Assembly: GCF_018417535.1 (NCBI RefSeq)
Contig: NZ_CP070979.1
Location: forward strand, 310,001 to 374,000
Length of the DNA: 64,000 nt
DNA from: Burkholderia pyrrocinia
GTDB taxonomy: Bacteria; Pseudomonadota; Gammaproteobacteria; Burkholderiales; Burkholderiaceae
Direction: 5' to 3'
The notes under the pieces were generated by a model. That model searched no databases. It was given only the letters and a program-made list of their open reading frames with translations, and was not told where the DNA came from. The position numbers were made by a program, and so were the translations under genes. This document shows, one piece after another, positions 16,771-25,776 of the stretch; the stretch's first letter is position 1, and each line of letters begins with the position of its first letter.

Positions 16771-19473
16771 GTGAAATCTTTCACGAAGGCGACGGCCGTA
16801 CGGCGGTGCACGGGGATCTTTTTGCTCGGCATTTCAGCGGCTGTCCTGACTGCGTGTGGTGGCGGAGACGACGCAGCGGTAGGCAGCCCCGCAGCCAAGG
16901 GGAGCATCGGCGGCGCAGCGACGGGGGACAGCGGCGTCGGGGCCGGCGAGCCAAAAGCCGATCCGACTGCGAGCCTGCCGCTATTTCCGAACTTCGCATC
17001 AGCGCTTGGTTTCTTTGATGTGACCCGGGCCAATCAGCCCCGGCCGATGCGGAATGATCTGGCGGGCGCACTGCCTGGCATGGTGCAGTTCGTCCAGAGC
17101 CACTCGATCAATCCCCAAGGCAATACCGAGAATAACCTGCCGACGCTGGTCACTTCTCGCAACGCGTTGCTGCTGTTCACGCCGCAGCGCAGCCCCGCGG
17201 GCAGGGTCCGTGTCGAGGTGCAAGTGGACGGCGTAACGCAGCACACCGTCGTGATGGCTGCCCCGAATCAACTGCCCGCGACCGATGTTACCGGCACCGA
17301 TGGCCGTCCTGACGTTGCGTATACGAAGCGTGCCTGGAGCACCGTTTGCCCTGGACTGTCGTGAAGCCCGGCATGACGCTTGTGTTTCGCGACGAATCCG
17401 GGCAGTCCGGTACGTTGGTCGCAAGCCAGATCGAGATGGCCGCTCCGGCAAAGATGTATATCTGGGGTATCCGTCTCGGCATGCTTACTTCGCCACCGGT
17501 CGACAACGATGGCCAACCCATGCTCACCAAGCCTGCGCTTGCGGCAACAGACTACTTCCAGATACTCCCGGTATCCCAGTTGACCGTGGCAAGTTATGAG
17601 GATGTGAAGCTGGACAAGGTCATGCTCGCGGATGGCACCATTCTGACCGGCGCCAGCAAGTCCAACGGTGACTATCATGGCGGCGACATGCGCGAACAGG
17701 TGGGCAAGTCGCAGTTCAGCATTGGCATCAATCTAGCCAATTACGGCGTCAGCAGTTCGATCAACGGCGATCAGGGTATTGGCGAAACCACGCCGCAGAT
17801 TGTCTATCACCACTTCGCAGGCAACTACGCCAACGGTGTTCAAGTGCATGGCGGTTCCGGCGGCGGCGCCATGGCCACGCTCAGCACGAGCTACGGAAAT
17901 GAATTCAGCCATGAGTTGGGTCACCACTACGGGATGGGCCACTTTCCCGGTCAGGTCGGCAATGACGGCTTCTGGGCAAACCACCATGCCGACAGCGGAT
18001 GGGGCTACATCGACCACCGCAAGCGGATGCGAAGCAACCTGATGTGGTCGGCCAAAGAACGGGATCCCGGTTCCGGCACCGTGAATCCGCAATCCTTCGC
18101 CCACCAGTACATCTATCAGAAAGACCCCATGTCCGGCGCCTGGCTGGAGCCGGATTCGATGCTCTCCAGGTACACGTACTACACCGGTTACACCGCAACG
18201 CGCATTCAAAAGTTCATGGACAAGGCCTGGTTCGACCAGGGCTCGGCCACGGGCTACAGCCGGTGGGATGCCGCGCGCCAGAAAGTGGTACCCGCGACCC
18301 CAGGGGACGACAGGGCGCCGCCAACCCGCTTCGGCGTACCGGTCTTCACGCTCTTGGGTGCTTACGACCGAAGCAACAACACTGCTGTGATGTACCCGCC
18401 CGCCAGAGCCAACTACGGCATGGTGTTCGATAAGCTGCCCGCACCCGATGCCGCGGCAAGTGCAGCATGCTGGATTGACGTGCGCGTTGCCAACGGGAGC
18501 AAATCCATCAATCTGCATGCCGACCGGATCAGGAAGGACAACGCCAACAAGTTCCACGTCAACATCGCCGAGGCAGATCAGCCACAGAGCGCCTCGCTGT
18601 CGTGCCGCAAGGGCGATCGGATCACACGGCTGGCCGAAGTCGTGTTTCCCCAAAATCTGCCGGCCATGGAGGCCGCGGTGGTGGTGGGCGAGTCGGCCGG
18701 CTATGACGCACTGGCTGCGCGGGAGATGCCGCAAATCGAAGCCGCGTTGAAAGCCATCGGCAACGACAAGCCCCCGTTCCCCGACAGCAATCTTCGACTC
18801 TTGTTGGACAGCTGGCGTGACCGGCTCCAACAGTTGAGTGGCCCCGCTGCAGAAACCTGGAAACGGATTGAGCGTACACGTATCAGCGCCGACGCACTGA
18901 ATGATTGGATGACAAACAACGCCGCAGGCCTGGACGCCAAGGCACCGGAAACAGTCAAAGCCTGGCGCGCTCGGCTCGTCAACTCGGGTCTGGTTTCCGG
19001 TACGGGAGGATATGCCGATGCCTTCAGCCAGGTTGTGATGGGCCGGTCAGAGGGTTGCATGGCGGTGTCGAGCGGCGATCCACTCACCGCGAAAGCAGTG
19101 GTGACCCCTTGTGTGCGCAAGCCGGAGCAACTTTGGGTGCAGGACGCGCGCGGGGCGCTGCGCAGCGCTGCCGGATTACTGCATACGGATCGTTGACGAC
19201 TGGAATGCCGGGCTCGCCAAGTGCAACCGAGATTCCGCAGCGCAGATCTTCACGGTCAAGGACGGCAGGATCGTTCCGATCACCCGGCCCTGGATTGGCT
19301 TGAAGAAAGGAGTAGGACCAGACGATGGCAGCCGGCTTGGCCAGCTTGGGGCCTACAACACGAGCTGGGGCGTCCCGCAGTGGCATGGCCTGAAGCAGGA
19401 TCCCAATATGCTTCTGGCGCTTCTAAGCGATGAAAACGCTCGGCGCCTGTTGCAACTCGATCCCGTGAAGTAG
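16771..19473 (+). pseudogene. M66 (StcE/dictomallein-type) zinc metallopeptidase lipoprotein, two frameshifts
   Basis: The GTG start at 16771 follows GGAGA and gives a lipoprotein signal ending GISAAVLTAC. The reading frame breaks at ~17347, where one missing base separates AWSTV from LPWTVVKPGMTLVFRDESGQ. It breaks again at 19176-19177, where one extra T sits inside GGATTAC, and the original frame then resumes as YCIRIVDDWNAGLAKC to the stop at 19473. The repaired protein is about 900 residues. It carries the extended zinc site HELGHHYGMGH (17910-17942), typical of M66 enzymes such as StcE, which cleaves mucin-type glycoproteins. The rest of the protein is well preserved, so the breaks are recent, or sequencing errors, or the gene is a fresh pseudogene. 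Confidence 0.85.
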
Positions 19474-19601
19474 TTCTTGCCGGAGCGAGATAACGATCAT
19501 GGACAGACAAAATTTTCTTGCGTTTTCAGTTTCCCGTGAAGTAGTCCTTACCAAAGTGAGATAACGATCATGGACAGACGAAATTTTCTTGCGTTCTCAG
19601 T
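19462..19601 (+). repeat. 71-bp tandem duplication over the 5' end of the GH35 gene
   Basis: The unit 19462-19532 is repeated at 19533-19601 with a 71-bp period. Each copy begins CCCGTGAAGTAG (the 3' end of the M66 gene), carries GAGATAACGATCATGGACAG and ends in TTTTCTTGCG followed by TTTTCAGT or TTCTCAGT. Both copies therefore have an ATG; the first (19499) opens only a 16-codon frame, MDRQNFLAFSVSREV, and the second (19570) is the real GH35 start. Confidence 0.9.
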
Positions 19602-21663
19602 GGTGACCCCGCTGGTCGTCGCCTGCGGCGGTGGAGATGACAATCCGCTGGGCACCGGAATATCCGCCGGACAAAATCGAGCGAACGCAATGACGGCTGC
19701 CGGCACGAATCCCTCGTTCGAGTCCGGCCGCAAGCGCGTGCTGTCCTGGAACAGTGCGGGCAATTGGATGATGGATGGCGCCAGCTTCCAGTTTTTTGGC
19801 GCGGAGATCCACCCTTCGCGGGTTCCGTCTCAGTATTGGGATCACCGCATCAAAATGATCAAGGCGCTCGGATGCAATACGATTTCCCTCTACGTGATGT
19901 GGAATTTCCACGAGCTGTCGGACGGGACGTTCGATTTCTCGTCGCCCGATAAGGATATCGGCCACTTCATCGACCTTTGCGCAGCCAACAATATGTGGGT
20001 GTTGTTGCGCCCCGGACCGTACGTTAACGCGGAGTGGGATTTCGGCGGACTGCCGCCTCGCATGTTGGCCGATCCGCAGTTCCGCGATTCGGGTGACCTG
20101 CAGGGTGACCTGCAGATTCGCGGCAATTTCCCGGCCTACATGGCGGCCGTGCAGAAATGGAACGCGGCCCTTTACGCCAACGTCATCGAAGGACGGACCC
20201 TGGCCTCGGGTGGTCCGATTATGCTGGTCGCGATGGAAGACGAATATTCAGACTTCTGGGATCCGGTGGACCCCAACCACCCGACTGCCCTGGCCTCGCA
20301 GTGGACCAGTCTTGGCTACGCGGAAAAATTTTGCGTGTGCGAAGGCACGGCGAACGGCTTCAAGGATCAAAACATCCGGCTACCGGCCAATACCGCATAT
20401 GGGATCAGTTTGCAAGGGAAATACGAGTCGAGCCACGTCGAGGCCACGAAGAATTACGGCGTGGCAAGTTTCGGCGCGGAAATCTATCCAGGCTGGCTAT
20501 GTAATTGGGGCGACCCTGCCCAGGATATCCGCGACGACAATTTTGCGAGTAGTGTGGTCGGGGCCCTGACAAAAGCCGGTCGTTCAATTGTCATTTACGT
20601 CGGGCACGGCGGCACCAGCTTCGGTTTCACGGCGGGTTGCGATGGCGAAGCCGCGAAGGAATGTCAGCCGTTGATGACGTCTTATGACTATGGTGCGCCG
20701 GTAGCGGAAAACGGCCTGCCGAACAAGAATTTTCAGCCGATCCAGGCCGCTTATGCTGCAAATACGTCATTCGGCGTTTCAGCCGGCCCGGTCCCCGCAC
20801 CACCTATCGACAGCATTGCCGACGGTGAGGTTGCATCGATTTCGAGCAACCAGTTCGCTTTCAGCGATTTTCTGTCCAATGTCCCTCCGACGATCGAGAA
20901 TAGTCAACCACAGACGATCGAATGGATCGCGCTGACGCTCAACAAGGGACAACCCGCCAACGCAGGCATTTATCCCGCCGGCGTCGCGGTTTACCAGACG
21001 ACACTCCCGTCGGGAGGCAACTTTTCCGTGGAGTTCAGCCGGCCGCCTGATTTCGCGCTGGCCTTCATCAACGGCACCCGCGTGACGAGCAACGTGCTGA
21101 CGACCGTCAAGAAAGAGGCAGAGAACAAGGAAAGCAAGCTACCATCCTCCTCCGTGACTACGTTCGATATCGACAACGCGCAGCCAGGCGCCATGTTGCA
21201 GATCGTCTGCATGCCATTCGGCCGAGCCAATGTCAATAGCAGCGCAATGAAGAAGGACGGGCGCGGCCTTTCCGGAAACGTAACGTTGAGCGGCGGTGCC
21301 TTGACGGACTGGAAGATGGCGCTTTCCCCGTTGTCCGCGGCACAACTTGCCGCGCTGCCATTCGACGCGAGCGCGCCCACGAGCGCGCGTCCCTTCTTTG
21401 CGAAAGCGACCTTCGCTATCGAAACGCAGAAGGACATGTATATCGACATGTCGTCATGGGGGACCGGCTATGTTTTCGTGAACGGACGCAACCTCGGTCG
21501 CTATTGGCCATCGGTAGGCCCCCAGACTCGCCTGTATTGCCCTGGCGTGTGGTTGAACAGTGGCAGCAATACGATTGTCGTTTTCGAATTCACGCAGGCA
21601 AGCGCCGGTTCGCTGAGTTTCTTCGGTTCGAGCAATCTGCCTTACAACATCAAGTCGGATTAA
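19570..21663 (+). CDS. GH35 beta-galactosidase-like Tat lipoprotein
   Basis: 697 residues. The N-terminus MDRRNFLAFSVVTPLVVAC combines a twin-arginine motif (RRNFL) with a lipobox Cys, so a folded lipoprotein is expected. The catalytic barrel has FGAEIHPSRVP, TISLYVMWNFHE and LLRPGPYVNAEWDFGGLP, standard for GH35. The family acid/base signature GGPxxxxQxENEY reads GGPIMLVAMEDEY, so acid/base E225 is kept while Gln and Asn are replaced. The likely nucleophile is E304 in FGAEIYPGW. The C-terminal jelly-roll ends with YVFVNGRNLGRYWPSVGPQ, the usual GH35 closure. It should release terminal beta-galactose outside the cytoplasm, next to the M66 and GH16 genes. Confidence 0.92.
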   Translation: MDRRNFLAFSVVTPLVVACGGGDDNPLGTGISAGQNRANAMTAAGTNPSFESGRKRVLSWNSAGNWMMDGASFQFFGAEIHPSRVPSQYWDHRIKMIKALGCNTISLYVMWNFHELSDGTFDFSSPDKDIGHFIDLCAANNMWVLLRPGPYVNAEWDFGGLPPRMLADPQFRDSGDLQGDLQIRGNFPAYMAAVQKWNAALYANVIEGRTLASGGPIMLVAMEDEYSDFWDPVDPNHPTALASQWTSLGYAEKFCVCEGTANGFKDQNIRLPANTAYGISLQGKYESSHVEATKNYGVASFGAEIYPGWLCNWGDPAQDIRDDNFASSVVGALTKAGRSIVIYVGHGGTSFGFTAGCDGEAAKECQPLMTSYDYGAPVAENGLPNKNFQPIQAAYAANTSFGVSAGPVPAPPIDSIADGEVASISSNQFAFSDFLSNVPPTIENSQPQTIEWIALTLNKGQPANAGIYPAGVAVYQTTLPSGGNFSVEFSRPPDFALAFINGTRVTSNVLTTVKKEAENKESKLPSSSVTTFDIDNAQPGAMLQIVCMPFGRANVNSSAMKKDGRGLSGNVTLSGGALTDWKMALSPLSAAQLAALPFDASAPTSARPFFAKATFAIETQKDMYIDMSSWGTGYVFVNGRNLGRYWPSVGPQTRLYCPGVWLNSGSNTIVVFEFTQASAGSLSFFGSSNLPYNIKSD

Positions 21664-21703
21664 TGGGAGAGGTGATGGATTCACGAATCTCGGCCATACC
21701 TCC

Positions 21704-21963
21704 TTCACGGGCGGGAAATCGACGACCGTGTCGTTGATGCGGTTGAACGTGTTGGTGAAGATCAGCAGCGCGATCGCGAGCGAGATTTCAGCGAGTTGCG
21801 CGTCCGTGTAGCCGGCTTCGCGGATCGACGCGCATTCGTTGTCGGTGATCGTGCCGCTGGTCCGTTCCGTTGCAGGTTCAACATGAAGCGGATCAGCGCG
21901 TCGCGCTTCGCGTCGCCGCTGTTCGGCTGGCCCGAGCGGATCGCGCGCAGCGCGCCGACCGAC
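21704..21963 (-). pseudogene. Decayed duplicate of the 3' end of the CMD-family gene at 30497-31039
   Basis: This stretch is nearly identical to 30501-30755 in the same orientation, so it would encode the C-terminal half of the carboxymuconolactone-decarboxylase-like protein. The stop codon is lost (TCC on the plus strand instead of TTA), and a 5-bp duplication (GGTCCGTTCCGTTGC versus GGTCCGTTGC) shifts the frame. Similarity ends at ~21963. It is a non-functional fragment copied from a gene about 8.8 kb away. Confidence 0.85.
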
Positions 21964-22243
21964 GCCGTCGCCACCTGGTCAACGAGATTTCTTCTGTGAA
22001 ACCGACGAGCTCGCGCAGCCTGCCGATCAATGAATGGCCCTTGGCATCAGGCCTTGCCGCGTCTCAAGCTCCGGCCAGTATCTCGTGTCGGCTTTTCCGC
22101 TGCTATTCGCAGCACTTGATAAAACGATCGAAGACGGCGGGGCGGTTCAGGACTCTGGCGGATTCGTTCTCCAGTTCCTCGGTCTCGTTGTCGTCACTAA
22201 TCGTGACGAACAGCGCGATCTTCTCGCGCTCGGCACTGCGTTG

Positions 22244-22339
22244 GCGCGACTTTCCTAGTGGGTCGATCGTCTCGACCGCCATGCCCTCGCTGTCGTAGCG
22301 TATATGGGTCTTCGTGCCGTCCGCTCGTGTGAAAAGATT
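22244..22339 (-). pseudogene. Possible Rhs/YD-repeat fragment
   Basis: Within a short minus-strand open frame, residues FTRADGTKTHIRYDSEGMAV and ETIDPLG resemble the YD-repeat pattern of Rhs proteins (DGTxTxYxYDxxGxxxxxTDPLG). No neighbouring repeats or Rhs core are present, so it can only be a relic. The rest of 21964-22424 shows nothing recognisable. Confidence 0.35.
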
Positions 22340-22424
22340 CAGCGCGATATCCGGCGAGTAGTCGGCCGGGCACCCTGACGAGGCGTCGTTCGGGCGAAAA
22401 CGCTTGCGGAAAACCGCTTGTGCG

Positions 22425-22846
22425 AACGTCACTTGCGCTGGCCAACCCGAAGCCCGGTAAAGATTGCTCGACATATCATTACAAAATATTACATACGCTG
22501 CGGCGCATGGATCCCTACAATCCTCGCAACTGACGGGCGTGCATGCCGCACTGCGGTTTCCGCTCTGTCGTCAAAGGGCTTGCAGCGACGAAGGCGGTGA
22601 CCGATAACACGCAGTTGCCCGCATTCGGCGCGTCACTGCCGGCATCGAGCGCGTGTGGATCGGTGTTGACATCGCATGGGCCTTCGAGGGGAAAGCATCC
22701 GGACGGTACGATGTACTGATAGGAATACGAAATGACGCCGCTGCAAGTCATCCGGAGTCTCGATCTGCTCACGAACGCGATCGAAGTCGCGGTCGCCGGG
22801 GCCGACTGGAGCGAGGCCGTGCGGGCCGCCGAAACACGTTCAAGGT
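22425..22846. repeat. Right copy of the ~400-bp direct repeat; contains the start of the FliT-like gene
   Basis: Same orientation as 14712-15105 and about 7.7 kb away. This copy is the more complete one: it keeps the ATG at 22732 and the 27 bp lost on the left, and its sequence continues into an intact reading frame. It therefore looks like the parental copy, with the island of lipoprotein genes lying between the two. Confidence 0.85.
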
Positions 22847-23079
22847 TCGTGATTGCGCTTGCGCCCGATCAACCGGACGAGGTTCGCGCGGCGATCGGGA
22901 GAATGCAGGAGACCGATATCCGGATCTTGACCATCGCGCGGGAAACGTTGGCGGCACTCATCGCCGAGGGCTGGATTGCGTTGCACGAAGCCCGGCTGGC
23001 GACGCAGGCGTTGGCGGCGAAGCCGCTGTCGCCAGGGGCGGATGCCACGGCATCCCGATTCCCTTCATTTCCCGCATGA
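22732..23079 (+). CDS. FliT-like small protein
   Basis: 115 residues, mostly helical: LLTNAIEVAVAGADWSEAVRAAETRSRFVIAL, then IGRMQETDIRILTIARETLAALIAE. Length and pattern (a short helix with ADW, then EERS/ETRS-like charged turns) resemble FliT-type flagellar export chaperones of Burkholderia. Similarity is moderate and no other flagellar gene is in the window, so the assignment is tentative. The N-terminal 27 codons and the upstream 300 bp are duplicated in the left island repeat. Confidence 0.55.
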   Translation: MTPLQVIRSLDLLTNAIEVAVAGADWSEAVRAAETRSRFVIALAPDQPDEVRAAIGRMQETDIRILTIARETLAALIAEGWIALHEARLATQALAAKPLSPGADATASRFPSFPA

Positions 23080-23165
23080 GCTTCACTACCCGGGCGATGC
23101 ACATGCTCAATACGCGAACAGATCTTTGGAATTGCCTGTCGCGGGTTTAACGTTTCGGTGGCGGT

Positions 23166-23387
23166 ATGCGATTTCGAAAACGCATCAGTTATGTCGATGC
23201 AACACGGTGGTTCGTTGACGGCGACCATGATCGAGTGGAGAACCGTCAAGGCATGTGGGCGGTCGCCACGCCGGAAGGTTGGCGTTCGGTGAAGTCTGGC
23301 GACTGGATATTGCTCGATGAGCGGGGCAACTGCTGGCCGATGGACGACAGGCTTTTCGCGAGTTTCTACGAACCGGTTGCGGAGTGA
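23166..23387 (+). CDS. Small phage-like hypothetical protein
   Basis: 73 residues: MRFRKRISYVDATRWFVDGD then VKSGDWILLDERGNCWPMDDRLFASFYEPVAE. The layout (basic MxFRK start, central SGDWI, and a final F..FYEPV) is that of small proteins common in prophages and near mobile DNA, whose function is unknown. The ribosome site is weak. Lies between the island repeat and the GNAT gene. Confidence 0.6.
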   Translation: MRFRKRISYVDATRWFVDGDHDRVENRQGMWAVATPEGWRSVKSGDWILLDERGNCWPMDDRLFASFYEPVAE

Positions 23388-23454
23388 GCGCGGCTGAAAC
23401 ACACGCGCCGCGAGCGGATACGGCACGCCCGCGATAGCGGGTGCGCCATCATGC

Positions 23455-23994
23455 CTACGGGCTCGCGCGAGAAAACAGCAACGAATCGGCGTCGTTGAAC
23501 CGAATACGCACCGGCTCGCCATACCCGGCTTTCTCCGCCACGCGGATTGACGCGACGTTGGTCGGCGCGATCAAACACACGCTGCGCTCGAACCGTTGCT
23601 GCGCATCGAGCCACGCAAGCGCGGCCGCGAGCGCCTCGGTCGCGTAGCCCTTGCCGTGCGCCCATGTCGCGAGCGCCCAGCCGGCTTCCGGCACGCCGCG
23701 AATCGGCGGCTCGATGATTCGGTGGAAATCCGCGAAGCCGAGATCGCCGACATAACGGCCGGACGCTTTCTCGCGAATCGCCCAGTAGCCATAGCCGAGC
23801 AGCGGCCACAGCCCGCGATACGCGAGCATGCGCATCCACGAGTCGCGCGGCGCGGACGGCTCGCCGTTGAAGATGTGCGCGACGACGTCCGGCTCGGCCC
23901 ACATCGCGGCAAGGGCGCCGAAGTCGCCGAGCGGATGGCCTTCGAGGACGAGGCGCGGCGTGTCGAGAACGGGCGGGGAAGAGACGGGCGGCAT
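23455..23994 (-). CDS. GNAT-family N-acetyltransferase (RimJ/RimL type)
   Basis: 179 residues from the ATG at 23994. A longer upstream frame is rejected because its sequence is low-complexity and an Shine-Dalgarno-like GGAAA precedes 23994. It begins LDTPRLVLEGHPLGDFGALAAMW, as RimJ/RimL-type enzymes do. It has the acetyl-CoA loop EAGWALATWAHGKGYATEALAAALAWL (Q/RxxGxG/A type) and the late ASIRVAEKAGYGEPVRIRF. It would acetylate an N-terminal or other amino group; the substrate is unknown. Confidence 0.88.
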   Translation of the reverse strand: MPPVSSPPVLDTPRLVLEGHPLGDFGALAAMWAEPDVVAHIFNGEPSAPRDSWMRMLAYRGLWPLLGYGYWAIREKASGRYVGDLGFADFHRIIEPPIRGVPEAGWALATWAHGKGYATEALAAALAWLDAQQRFERSVCLIAPTNVASIRVAEKAGYGEPVRIRFNDADSLLFSRASP

Positions 23995-24029
23995 CGTGAT
24001 TTCCGGAAAGGGGGAGAAGACAGGGCCAG

Positions 24030-24221
24030 CTAGACCGTCAGCACGTCGATGCCGCGTTGCCGAAGGTCGTCGACCCAAACCGGATCGGCGCCCGTATCGA
24101 TGATCGGCATGTCGAGCTGCCCGGCGCTCGCGATCACGGACAGGTCAGGCTTCGTCAGTTTAGACGAATCGGCCACCGCGATCACCTGGCCGGCACGGTC
24201 GAGCGATGGAATGATATCAAA
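24030..24221 (-). pseudogene. DeoR-family regulator C-terminal remnant
   Basis: The last 63 residues of a minus-strand frame read FDIIPSLDRAGQVIAVADSS, KLTKPDLSVIASAGQLDMPI and IDTGADPVWVDDLRQRGIDV, which is the C-terminal end of a DeoR/GlpR sensor domain. The DNA-binding domain and most of the sensor are missing, and the sequence upstream to 24431 is unrecognisable. It is a relic unrelated to the intact DeoR gene at 12067. Confidence 0.7.
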
Positions 24222-24431
24222 GCCCCTCGCCGGAGTGGGCGCGCGCAACGCCGATGGTTCGCGCGGCATGCTCGCCAGCCAATCGGGCCGTACAACATCG
24301 ACGCCGGCACGAATTCGCAACTGCTCGCGATCGTCGGCATTCGACACCGGTTCTCAGCCCTCTGCCGGCCTGCGCGACGGCGAGCGTGCGGATTTCCCGC
24401 ACGTTCGCCCGCGCAAGCGGCAGCCCCGGCA

Positions 24432-25550
24432 TCACGCGGCCGACGCTTCCCGATGAAACGGATAGTCCGTGTACCCGTGCGCACCGCCGCCGTAGAACGT
24501 CGTGCGGTCGTAGCGCGTCAGCGGCGCGCCGGTCCGGAGCCGTTCCGGCAGATCGGGGTTCGAGACGAACATGCGGCCGAACGCGACGAGGTCCGCGTGA
24601 CCGTCCGCGAGGATCTGTTCCGCGTTGTCGCGCGTGAAGCCGCCGGCCGCGACGATCGTGCCGTGGAACACCTGGCGCAGGTCCTTCGCCGACACGTCGT
24701 GTTCGCTCGCGTCCGCGTTTTCCTCATTGCCGCGAATCCGCGGCTCGATCACGTGCAGATACGCGAGGCCGTAGTCGTTCAGGCGCCGCGCGACATAACC
24801 GAACGTCGCGTGCGGATCGCTGTCGGATACCGTGCCGTACGAGCCGCTCGGCGACAGCCGCACCGCGACGCGGCCGGCGCCCCAGACGGACACCGTCGCG
24901 TCGACGACTTCGAACAGGAAGCGCGCGCGATTCTCGATCGGGCCGCCATATGCATCGGTGCGGTCGTTCGCGCCGTCGAGCAGGAACTGGTCGAGCAGAT
25001 AGCCGTTCGCGGCATGCAGTTCGACCCCGTCGAAACCGGCCGCTTTCGCGCGTTGCGCGCCGGCGCGAAACTGCTCGACGATGCCCGGGATCTCGTGCAG
25101 CGCGAGCGGACGAGGCTCGACGAGCTCGGCTTCGGCGATGGCGCCGTGCGCGTCGCGGATCGCCGCGTGCTCGAGCGAGCGCCGCGCGGACGGCGCAATG
25201 GGCGTCACGCCGCCCGTGTTGGCCGGATGCGCCTGACGGCCCGCATGCCAGAGCTGCAGGAAGATGCGCGCGCCTTTCGCATGCACGGCGTCGACCACAC
25301 GCTTCCAGCCGGCGACCTGGGCATCGGTGTAGATTCCCGGCGCGTCCACGTACGCAATCGCGAGCGGCGAGATCGCGGTGGCGTCCGTGATCAGCAGGCC
25401 GCCATCGGTCGCGCGCTGCGTGTAGTACTCGATCATCAGGTCGCCAGGCACGTTGCCCGGTTCGGTGCGCATCCGGGTCACCGGCGCATGCACGACACGG
25501 TGGTTGAGCGTGACGGGACCGAGCTTCAGCGGGTTGAACAGCTTGTTCAT
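24432..25550 (-). CDS. Old-yellow-enzyme family NADH:flavin oxidoreductase / alkene reductase
   Basis: 372 residues. Start chosen at 25550 rather than 25553 because GGAGAAC then sits at the right distance. N-terminus MNKLFNPLKLGPVTLNHRVVHAPVTRMR is the usual OYE opening. FMN and substrate contacts include LQLWHAGRQAHP, GFDGVELHAANGYLLDQFL, then DAYGGPIENRARF and AAGGFTRDNAEQIL, FGRMFVSNPDLPERL. Such enzymes reduce activated C=C bonds, N-ethylmaleimide-like electrophiles or nitro esters with NAD(P)H in the cytoplasm. Divergent from an AraC regulator with 226 bp between them. Confidence 0.94.
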   Translation of the reverse strand: MNKLFNPLKLGPVTLNHRVVHAPVTRMRTEPGNVPGDLMIEYYTQRATDGGLLITDATAISPLAIAYVDAPGIYTDAQVAGWKRVVDAVHAKGARIFLQLWHAGRQAHPANTGGVTPIAPSARRSLEHAAIRDAHGAIAEAELVEPRPLALHEIPGIVEQFRAGAQRAKAAGFDGVELHAANGYLLDQFLLDGANDRTDAYGGPIENRARFLFEVVDATVSVWGAGRVAVRLSPSGSYGTVSDSDPHATFGYVARRLNDYGLAYLHVIEPRIRGNEENADASEHDVSAKDLRQVFHGTIVAAGGFTRDNAEQILADGHADLVAFGRMFVSNPDLPERLRTGAPLTRYDRTTFYGGGAHGYTDYPFHREASAA

Positions 25551-25776
25551 CATGTTCTCCTTCGAACGGGTGTTGGACGGCTTGATGTTCGTCCCGAACG
25601 CCGCGCGCCAGAAGACCGGCCGCGGCGATAAAACCCATTCCGCGGCGGAATGGCCGGCGCAGCCGCTGCCCGCAACGCGGCCGCGCGCGACGACGTCGGC
25701 TTCCCGCGCGATAATCGGAATTTCACGCGGCGCCCGTCGTGCGCGCCGCATTTCCGCTCCGCCTCCACCACTCGAC

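Noticed and set aside
22445..22520. Possible flagellar sigma-28 promoter before the FliT-like gene
   Set aside because: TAAAG is present, but no GCCGATAA-like element occurs at the required distance.
24222..24431. Further coding sequence upstream of the DeoR remnant
   Set aside because: Both available frames give Arg/Cys-rich sequence without DeoR or other motifs; no gene can be claimed.
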